DNA of 8,260 nt, from assembly GCA_024280615.1 (NCBI GenBank), contig JAJRPU010000201.1:1-8260 (forward strand), read 5' to 3'. The notes beneath the pieces were generated by a model. The model was not told the origin of the DNA, searched no databases, and worked only from the letters and a program-made list of their open reading frames with translations. Positions 1 to 5,286 of the stretch are shown here, piece after piece. The stretch's first letter is position 1. Every line of letters starts with the position of its first letter. Source of the DNA: Bacteroidota bacterium (GTDB taxonomy: Bacteria > Bacteroidota > Bacteroidia > JAADEI01). The position numbers were made by a program, and so were the translations under genes.

Positions 1-435
1 CTTGGTTGTGGGTGTTAAGATTGGTTCTGGAAGTGGGTCGTATGGTCTAAGACCATCAGGAAGTATATGTTCACCAAAAACTCTTTCACCTTTTTGATAT
101 TTCCGCAATGCACTACCAGCCAGATAAGCTCTCACCACAAATTCAACCGGAACAGGTTCGCACTTAACACCCACAGAAACGTTAGGGTGTGGGACTCCGG
201 CTAGCCACACAGGAATTATTTCTTTTGCCATATCAAGGAAAAAAGCCGCTATTTGATTGAGAACTTGCCCTTTATATGGAATAGGTTCTGGAAAAATTGT
301 ATCAAAAGCAGATATTCTGTCTGTAACTACCATTACCAGCCACCTACCCTCAATCTCATAGACATCCCTAACTTTCCCACGATAAAAATTAGTCTGATTG
401 GGTAGTATTATGTTTGTTTCAAACAACCCTTTCAT
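1..435 (-). CDS. purC: Phosphoribosylaminoimidazole-succinocarboxamide synthase (SAICAR synthase), N-terminal part, cut by window edge
   Basis: This gene makes a purine biosynthesis enzyme of the cytosol that joins CAIR and aspartate with ATP to give SAICAR. I translated the minus strand from the ATG at 435 and it stays open for 145 codons to the window edge, so the C-terminal half is missing. Visible family motifs are GKVRDVY (20-26, nucleotide-binding loop), TDRISAFD (38-45), KGQVLNQ (55-61), the VVRAYLAGSALRKY stretch (about 100-113) and LPEPILTPTTK (135-145). The N-terminus (FETN...G.VRDVYEI) matches the longer form usual in Bacteroidota. The start lies inside the end of lpxD, overlapping by 17 bases, so the two are probably co-transcribed and possibly translationally coupled. 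No good Shine-Dalgarno is visible. The frame is clean. Confidence in the family is very high. Confidence 0.95.
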   Translation of the reverse strand, partial: MKGLFETNIILPNQTNFYRGKVRDVYEIEGRWLVMVVTDRISAFDTIFPEPIPYKGQVLNQIAAFFLDMAKEIIPVWLAGVPHPNVSVGVKCEPVPVEFVVRAYLAGSALRKYQKGERVFGEHILPDGLRPYDPLPEPILTPTTK

Positions 436-1405
436 TTCGCTTGTTCTTATTACCCTTCAAAATTAAGTTCTTAAAAATATCCCAGTACTTAGCAAGGATT
501 CGGAGTATTGCTAATTGTTTAAATGCCTTACGTGCTTCCTGAGCGGGAGAACCAAAATAAGCTTTTTTACCTGATAGGGATTTATCAACTCCCGACTGGG
601 CATAAATCTCCGCATCATCGCCAATGGTAAGACTCTTTGAAATGCCTACTTGTCCCCAGAGTATAACCCTATTCCCCAGGATAGTTTTCCCAGCTATACC
701 TACCTGTGCAGAAATAAGGCAATTTTCTCCTATTATGACTCCGTGTGCTATATGTGTAAGGTTGTCAATCTTTGTTCCTTGCTTGATTATTGTAACGCTG
801 GATACGGCTCTGTCAATAGTGCAGTTGGCACCAATGTCAACATTATCCTCAATGATTACTTTCCCACAGCTTTCCATTTGCTCATAAGTGCCGTCTTCCC
901 ACCGCTTGTAATAGAAAGCATCATATCCTATTACTGTGCCAGGACCTATTTTAACATTATTTCCTATTTCAACATTATCCAAGATAACCACATTTGGATA
1001 AATAATTGTATTCGCTCCTATCTTAACATCCTTTCCAATAAAGACCCCCGGGGATATATGTGCTGTTGGATGAATCTGAGCACTTTCATGTATAAAGGTT
1101 CCCTGTGGTAACTCCTTTTTAAAGAAATGTCTTATTAACTTATTATAAGCCCTGAAAGGTTTATCAACTACTAAAACCACCTTACCGTTATCCACGTTCA
1201 AGGGCTGAGGAGCTATGAGTGCTGAGGCAAGCGACTCTAAGGCTTTCCGGAAATATTTCGGATGGTCAACAAAGGTTATGTCTCCCTGTCCGACACGATG
1301 GATTTCATTTATTCCATATATCGGAACTGTTTCATCACCGATTATCTGCTTTGCATTTATTATCTGCGCTATCTCTGCTACTGTTACAGGTCTCTTAAAT
1401 TTCAT
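419..1405 (-). CDS. lpxD: UDP-3-O-(3-hydroxyacyl)glucosamine N-acyltransferase, LpxD family (Bacteroidota-type paralogue)
   Basis: This encodes a 328-residue acyltransferase of lipid A synthesis that moves a 3-hydroxyacyl chain from acyl carrier protein onto the 2-amino group of UDP-3-O-acylglucosamine at the inner face of the membrane. The N-terminal uridine-binding domain (about 1-100) contains GDITFVDHPKY (41-51). It is followed by a left-handed parallel beta-helix of hexapeptide repeats (about 105-285), then an Ala/Leu/Lys-rich C-terminal helix. His221 in IAHGV is at the position of the catalytic His. The segment YDAFYYKRWEDGTYEQ (161-176) interrupts the helix; such a loop is typical of a second LpxD-like paralogue found in many Bacteroidota, so this may not be the only or the canonical LpxD of the genome. 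The ATG at 1405 fits the family N-terminus. purC follows with a 17-base overlap. Confidence 0.93.
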   Translation of the reverse strand: MKFKRPVTVAEIAQIINAKQIIGDETVPIYGINEIHRVGQGDITFVDHPKYFRKALESLASALIAPQPLNVDNGKVVLVVDKPFRAYNKLIRHFFKKELPQGTFIHESAQIHPTAHISPGVFIGKDVKIGANTIIYPNVVILDNVEIGNNVKIGPGTVIGYDAFYYKRWEDGTYEQMESCGKVIIEDNVDIGANCTIDRAVSSVTIIKQGTKIDNLTHIAHGVIIGENCLISAQVGIAGKTILGNRVILWGQVGISKSLTIGDDAEIYAQSGVDKSLSGKKAYFGSPAQEARKAFKQLAILRILAKYWDIFKNLILKGNKNKRNERVV

Positions 1406-1477
1406 CAGTATGCACTGTTTTGCCCTCCGGTGTATCTAATTAAACGCACAAGTCTCTCTCAAAAGTTTAGCTATTCT

Positions 1478-1485
1478 TATCTTTG
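1478..1485 (+). promoter_or_regulatory. Putative Bacteroidota-type -7 box (TATCTTTG) for the gcvT operon
   Basis: The sequence TATCTTTG is an exact match to TAnnTTTG, the -7 element of the primary sigma factor in Bacteroidota. It lies 20 bases before the TTG start of gcvT, which leaves a short leader of roughly 15 bases. I do not see a TTG -33 element at the usual 19-21 base spacing, so the call rests on the -7 box and its position. It sits in the 100-base gap (1406-1505) between the divergent lpxD and gcvT genes. Confidence 0.5.
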
Positions 1486-1505
1486 CTAACATAAAATTAA
1501 GACAT

Positions 1506-2615
1506 TTGGAGTTAAAAAAGACACCTTTACATCAATGGCATGTGTCTCACGGAGCTCATATGATTCCATTTGCGGGGTTTGAAATGCCTTTATACTATAG
1601 TTCAATCAAGGAAGAACATTTAAATGTACGTGGGAAGGCAGGGCTCTTTGATATTTCTCACATGGGAGAATTCCTCATTTATGGTCCTGAGGCTTTTGAG
1701 TTCTTACAATATGCTACCACTAATGATGTTGGTCGTCTTGCCAACGGTCAAGCCCAATATACTCTTATTTTAAATGAAAACGGAGGTATAATGGATGACG
1801 CCATTTTATACAAATTGGACGACAACAGATTTATGATAGTTGTCAATGCAGCAAACATTGAAAAAGATTTCAATTGGCTATCCCACATAGCAAATAATTT
1901 TAATGTTAATTTAGAAGATGTAAGTGACCAGATGGCACTAATAGCTATTCAGGGTCCTAATGCACAGGCTATTCTTAATAAGTTAGTAGATGTAGATTTG
2001 GCACAAATCCCTTACTATCACTTTTCTGTTGGGGCGGTATCAGGCTTTCCAAATATCATAATTTCCAATACTGGTTACACTGGGTCCGGGGGTTTTGAAT
2101 TATATATGGCACCCGGTTATGCTAAATACATTTGGGAAGAATTACTTTATGAGGGTAAAGAGGAAGGACTTATCCCTGTTGGATTGGGTGCCCGAGACAC
2201 ATTGCGTTTGGAAATGGGATACCGGCTTTATGGAAACGATATGGATGAATCTACAACGCCTTTGGAAGCGGGTCTCAACTGGGTTGTTAACTATGATAAA
2301 GATTTTGTAGGCAAAAAAGCTTTACTCAAACAGAAAGAAGAGGGTTTTTCAAGGAGATTACGTGGATTCATTGTGGAGGACCGATTAATCCCCAGAAAAG
2401 GCTATGAGATTGTGAATCGCAAAGGAGAAGTGGTGGGAACTGTAACATCAGGTGGGTTTGGTTATTCAATTAACAAAGCTATTGGCTTGGGATACATAAA
2501 TCGTACTGCATTAAAGGACAAAGAAAACCTGTTTGTTAAAGCCAGAAACAGATTGGCAGAGATTGTCCTTACCAAATTGCCTTTTTATAAAGAATCACCG
2601 TTTGTAAAAAAATAA
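1506..2615 (+). CDS. gcvT: Aminomethyltransferase, T-protein of the glycine cleavage system
   Basis: This encodes a 369-residue cytosolic enzyme that takes the aminomethyl group from lipoylated H-protein and, with tetrahydrofolate, releases ammonia and makes 5,10-methylene-THF. Length and motifs are typical: PFAGFEMPLYY (21-31), LFDISHMGEF (47-56), ENGGIMDDAI (91-100, with the conserved Asp pair that includes the catalytic Asp), the NAANIEKDFNW stretch (114-124), NTGYTGSGGFELY (188-200) and GLGARDTLRLEMGYRLYG (226-243). The C-terminal beta-barrel (about 280-369) includes RKGYEIV and GTVTSGGFG. The start is TTG. No upstream in-frame ATG exists, and the next ATG (1560) would remove conserved residues. 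A -7 box lies 20 bases upstream. No gcvH or gcvP lies in the window, so the system is split or the genes lie elsewhere. The next gene begins 4 bases after the stop. Confidence 0.96.
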   Translation: MELKKTPLHQWHVSHGAHMIPFAGFEMPLYYSSIKEEHLNVRGKAGLFDISHMGEFLIYGPEAFEFLQYATTNDVGRLANGQAQYTLILNENGGIMDDAILYKLDDNRFMIVVNAANIEKDFNWLSHIANNFNVNLEDVSDQMALIAIQGPNAQAILNKLVDVDLAQIPYYHFSVGAVSGFPNIIISNTGYTGSGGFELYMAPGYAKYIWEELLYEGKEEGLIPVGLGARDTLRLEMGYRLYGNDMDESTTPLEAGLNWVVNYDKDFVGKKALLKQKEEGFSRRLRGFIVEDRLIPRKGYEIVNRKGEVVGTVTSGGFGYSINKAIGLGYINRTALKDKENLFVKARNRLAEIVLTKLPFYKESPFVKK

Positions 2616-2619
2616 GGAA

Positions 2620-3390
2620 GTGATAGGAAAGAAAAACTTGTTTGTGGCTTTGACTCCAGAGTATCTGTTTAAGCTACCTGTAAAAGCTAGTTTGATTATA
2701 CTGATAGATATTTTTAGGGCTACAACGACAATAACGGCGGCTCTTCACGCTGGTGTGCCTAAGCTTTTGCCAGTTTCTTCTCTGGAGGAAGCTCGGAAAT
2801 CAAGGGGAACGGGAGTTTTGTTAGGAGGTGAACACAAAGCAGCAAAGCCCTATGATTTTGACTTAGGAAACTCCCCTTTAGAATACACACCAGAAAAAAT
2901 AGGCAATAAAACAGTTGTTTTTTATACTACTAATGGAACAAGAGTATTAGCACTGTTAAAAGAAGCACCCCAAATAGTATTCGGAAGTTTTTGGAACATA
3001 AGTGCTATAGAATCTTATGCTAAGAAGTGGAGTGGAGACATTGCCTTAGTATGTGCAGGATGGAGAAGTCATGTTGCTCTGGAAGATGCTGTGTTTGCAG
3101 GAGCTTTAGTGGAACGACTTGAAAATGAATTCACGCCCTATGCTGACGACCCTGTAATAGCAAAAATGCTATGGGAACAAGGGAAAGACAATCTATATGA
3201 ATTTTTAAGGCGAGGAACTCATTGGAAAAGATTGAAGCGTCAAGGCGTTGAACAAGATTTTGAAGTGTGTTTACGTCAAGATATAACGAACGTGGTTCCA
3301 ATTTATAAAGAGCCATACATAGTACCATTGGAAGCGAAACCATTATCCCATGCTCTTGCAACAGCTAATAATCACAACAATAGTAGTTAG
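2620..3390 (+). CDS. comB: 2-phosphosulfolactate phosphatase family protein (ComB-like)
   Basis: This encodes a 256-residue protein of the ComB family, Mg-dependent phosphatases that convert 2-phospho-3-sulfolactate to sulfolactate in coenzyme M synthesis. Family landmarks are DIFRATTTI (30-38), GGE (69-71), FDLGNSP (80-86), TTNGTR (103-108), CAGW (145-148) and EDAVFAG (155-161). Many bacteria carry this family without making coenzyme M, so the true substrate here is unknown. The gene starts 4 bases after gcvT. The GTG at 2620 gives the full frame, but its upstream purines (AGGAAG) touch it. A TTG in frame at 2638 has AGGAAAG at 2625-2631, 6 bases before it, and would remove only the first six residues; that is a real alternative. 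The poorly conserved Asn/His/Ser tail (about 249-256) is where the next gene begins in another frame (41-base overlap). Confidence 0.88.
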   Translation: MIGKKNLFVALTPEYLFKLPVKASLIILIDIFRATTTITAALHAGVPKLLPVSSLEEARKSRGTGVLLGGEHKAAKPYDFDLGNSPLEYTPEKIGNKTVVFYTTNGTRVLALLKEAPQIVFGSFWNISAIESYAKKWSGDIALVCAGWRSHVALEDAVFAGALVERLENEFTPYADDPVIAKMLWEQGKDNLYEFLRRGTHWKRLKRQGVEQDFEVCLRQDITNVVPIYKEPYIVPLEAKPLSHALATANNHNNSS

Positions 3391-4348
3391 CATTTTCATA
3401 GCCTGTGGCAAGAAGAAACCTTCATCGCCCCCTGCACAGGCTCCTGCTTCGTCTAAAACTTTCAAAGAATTTGAATTTTCCGAAGATAGTGCATATCAAT
3501 ATATTGTTAAGCAAGTTCTTTTTGGTCCTCGGGTTCCTGGAACAGATGGGCACTCCCAATGTGCAAACTGGATATTATACAAATTATCCCAATGGGCAGA
3601 TACTGCCTTCATTCAGGAAGGAGAGGTCACCCGATTTGACGGGAAGAAATTACCGATCAAGAACATCATTGCTTCTTTCGGGGACGGTTCCAACAGATGG
3701 CTGTTAGTTGCACACTGGGACACAAGACCGTGGGCTGACCAAGACACTATCAGGGTTGACCAACCGATTGCCGGTGCTGATGACGGTGCCAGTGGAGTGG
3801 CTGTCATCCTGGAGCTGGCACGTCAATGGTCTAAAAATCCACCGCCCGTTCCAGTAGATATTCTTCTCGTTGATGCAGAGGACCAAGGACCTCCTGTGTG
3901 GGAACAAGTTGAATCAAAACCCGAACATTGGGCACTTGGAACTCAATACTGGGTTAAAAATCCTCACAGACCTTTGAAATCATTCCAAGGGGGTATCCTA
4001 CTTGATATGGTAGGGGCACAGAATCCTTCTTTTCTAATGGAAGGCATATCCCTACAATATGCAAGACACATTGTGCGTGATGTGTGGCACACAGCCAGCC
4101 AATTGGGATACTCGCATCTGTTCATTTTCTTAGAAGGACCTCCTGTTACAGATGACCATTACTTTCTCAATATAGCAGGAATTCCCACGATAGATATCAT
4201 AAACTTAAACCCATCCACTCCTCACGGTTTTGCACCACATTGGCATACACACAGAGACTCCATACCAATTATTAGCAGGTACACATTAAAAGCGGTTGGC
4301 ATCACAGTGGGAACATGGTTCAATCAATTATCTAACGTTACGCCTTAA
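3350..4348 (+). CDS. Glutaminyl-peptide cyclotransferase-like lipoprotein (peptidase family M28)
   Basis: This encodes a 332-residue exported zinc enzyme of the M28 fold. The N-terminus is a hydrophobic stretch ending in FIAC, a lipobox with Cys19 as the lipidation site, then a charged and Pro/Ala-rich linker. It is unusual in having no Lys or Arg before the hydrophobic core. The catalytic domain (about 40-325) shows HWDTRPWADQD (122-132), GADDGASGVA (142-151, zinc-ligand Asp), DAEDQG (175-180, catalytic Glu177 and probable metal-ligand Asp178), LLDMVG (217-222), DDHYF (268-272) and HWHTHRD (297-303, ligand His299 beside Trp298). The Trp-His-Thr triad and HWDTRPWAD favour glutaminyl cyclase, which turns N-terminal Gln into pyroglutamate, over an aminopeptidase, but sequence alone cannot exclude the latter. 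The gene overlaps comB by 41 bases and meets the DoxX gene tail-to-tail (11-base overlap). Confidence 0.87.
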   Translation: MLLQQLIITTIVVSIFIACGKKKPSSPPAQAPASSKTFKEFEFSEDSAYQYIVKQVLFGPRVPGTDGHSQCANWILYKLSQWADTAFIQEGEVTRFDGKKLPIKNIIASFGDGSNRWLLVAHWDTRPWADQDTIRVDQPIAGADDGASGVAVILELARQWSKNPPPVPVDILLVDAEDQGPPVWEQVESKPEHWALGTQYWVKNPHRPLKSFQGGILLDMVGAQNPSFLMEGISLQYARHIVRDVWHTASQLGYSHLFIFLEGPPVTDDHYFLNIAGIPTIDIINLNPSTPHGFAPHWHTHRDSIPIISRYTLKAVGITVGTWFNQLSNVTP

Positions 4349-5132
4349 CCTCCTGCTTGTCAGGCAACTTATCTCTCCACAGGTAAACAAATGTCCAGAG
4401 AGCCATTAACAGAAAGCCCAACCTAAAAATGCCATCAGAGACAGCGAATATGAAACTCACAGCAACAACAAATATTATCCATAAAATAGCAGGGAAAATG
4501 AACCAACGTGCTCCAATTCCAGTAAGCAATGACAATCCAATAATAGTGTCAGAGATTCCTGAGTAAAAAACAAAATCTCGGGCATATTCCTCCGGTACAA
4601 CCTGCACAGCTAGATCAATGTGCCCTTTGTTAAAACCCAACAGTCCCAAGGAAGCTGTTCCATGGGCAAGGAAGGCAAAAGCCAAGCCTATTCGCACCAA
4701 AGTGGGCTTCAAGTCCCCTTTTGTTTTCCACAGATAGAGGGCAATGGCAGTGAAGATCCATGGAAGTCGTCGCATTATCTCTGCAAAACCAAAGAAGGAT
4801 TGTTTGTTGAAGTAATACATTGTATATGCAAGAAATCCAACAATTGTCAAATATCCGATTAAAACGGGTATTAGCCAGCGGAGTCCCCAACCTCCGACAA
4901 GCAAGATAGTAACTATAATCTCTGCTATTCCTAGCCCTGTTAAGAAAGTATCAACGGGAATTTGCCAATCCACGACAAATCCGAGAATTTTATTTGCGGT
5001 ATTTACTAAATTGGTATGTAAACCAATCAGGGGAGAAAGTCCAAAGTTGACAAGGGCATGTCCAAAGAAAGTAAGAGCCAGGACGAACCTAAGTGTTTCT
5101 GGATTGCTTATTTTTCTTGCTATGTCCTTCAT
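4338..5132 (-). CDS. DoxX-like integral membrane protein with two tandem halves
   Basis: This encodes a very hydrophobic protein of about 264 residues with some eight membrane helices and short charged ends. Two halves align with each other: residues 14-135 and 145-252 both start with a Leu/Arg-rich helix ending in a conserved His (FFGH25 and FLAH157), followed by GIAEIIVTILLVGG versus GISDTIIGLSLLTG, then an aromatic Arg-Trp helix and a final helix ending in LYLW or VYLW. Each half resembles a four-helix DoxX/DoxD-like unit, a family linked to quinone or thiol oxidation but often of unknown function; I assign no reaction. I chose the ATG at 5132. A GTG at 5150 would add six residues, but it begins on the last base of a putative -7 box, so it should lie outside the transcript. 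The 3' end overlaps the opposing cyclase gene. Confidence 0.75.
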   Translation of the reverse strand: MKDIARKISNPETLRFVLALTFFGHALVNFGLSPLIGLHTNLVNTANKILGFVVDWQIPVDTFLTGLGIAEIIVTILLVGGWGLRWLIPVLIGYLTIVGFLAYTMYYFNKQSFFGFAEIMRRLPWIFTAIALYLWKTKGDLKPTLVRIGLAFAFLAHGTASLGLLGFNKGHIDLAVQVVPEEYARDFVFYSGISDTIIGLSLLTGIGARWFIFPAILWIIFVVAVSFIFAVSDGIFRLGFLLMALWTFVYLWRDKLPDKQEVKA

Positions 5133-5149
5133 GGCGCAGTTATTTTGCA

Positions 5150-5157
5150 CAAATGTA
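5150..5157 (-). promoter_or_regulatory. Putative -7 box (TACATTTG) for the DoxX-like gene
   Basis: Read on the minus strand, TACATTTG matches TAnnTTTG exactly and lies 17 bases before the ATG at 5132. It is preceded by a run of nine T. Candidate TTG -33 elements sit 15 (5173-5175) and 25 (5183-5185) bases upstream, neither at the ideal spacing. The box helps to decide the start codon, because the alternative GTG at 5150 overlaps it. Confidence 0.5.
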
Positions 5158-5212
5158 AAAAAAAATTGTTACCAACACACGACAAAAGTCACAAATAAAT
5201 GATTTTTCTGCG

Positions 5213-5236
5213 GAATTAAATAAAACAATTTAATTC
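5213..5236. repeat. Perfect 8-bp inverted repeat between divergent promoters
   Basis: The arms GAATTAAA (5213-5220) and TTTAATTC (5229-5236) are exact reverse complements separated by 8 bases (TAAAACAA). The repeat is in the gap between the DoxX-like gene and the OmpA/PD40 gene. Its right arm ends 24 bases before the TAAGTTTG box, close to the expected -33 region. It could be an operator for a dimeric regulator. The arms are AT-rich, so chance occurrence is possible, and no T-run follows that would make it a terminator. Confidence 0.4.
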
Positions 5237-5260
5237 GCTCCTAATCACCTCAATCTTTGC

Positions 5261-5268
5261 TAAGTTTG
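5261..5268 (+). promoter_or_regulatory. Putative -7 box (TAAGTTTG) for the OmpA/PD40 gene pair
   Basis: TAAGTTTG matches TAnnTTTG exactly and lies 18 bases before the GTG at 5287. A near-match, AATCTTTG (5252-5259), sits just before it. The 11-base string ATCTTTGCTAA (5253-5263) also occurs at the gcvT promoter (1479-1489). No TTG is visible at the usual -33 spacing. Confidence 0.5.
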
Positions 5269-5274
5269 TAGTGT

Positions 5275-5279
5275 AAGGA
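5275..5279 (+). promoter_or_regulatory. Shine-Dalgarno-like AAGGA that favours the GTG start at 5287
   Basis: AAGGA ends 7 bases before the GTG at 5287 and 13 bases before the ATG at 5293. The spacing favours the GTG, which adds two residues (MK) to the signal peptide. Bacteroidota rely little on this interaction, so both starts remain possible. Confidence 0.35.
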
Positions 5280-5286
5280 CAATCCT

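Noticed and set aside
624..1489. Plus-strand open frames opposite lpxD
   Set aside because: They are antisense shadows. Their translations are Cys/Ile-rich with no family motifs, and the minus-strand LpxD explains the region fully.
1467..1489. TTAGC-N13-GCTAA inverted repeat around the gcvT -7 box
   Set aside because: The arms are only 5 bp in AT-rich sequence, and extending them gives mismatches, so chance is the simplest explanation.
3131..3907. Minus-strand and alternate-frame open frames within comB and the cyclase gene
   Set aside because: They overlap strongly recognised domains, have no motifs and no plausible starts.
4352..4364. Small hairpin CCTG-N5-CAGG after the cyclase stop as a terminator
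   Set aside because: The stem is only 4 bp with no T-run on either strand, and it lies inside the DoxX coding frame.
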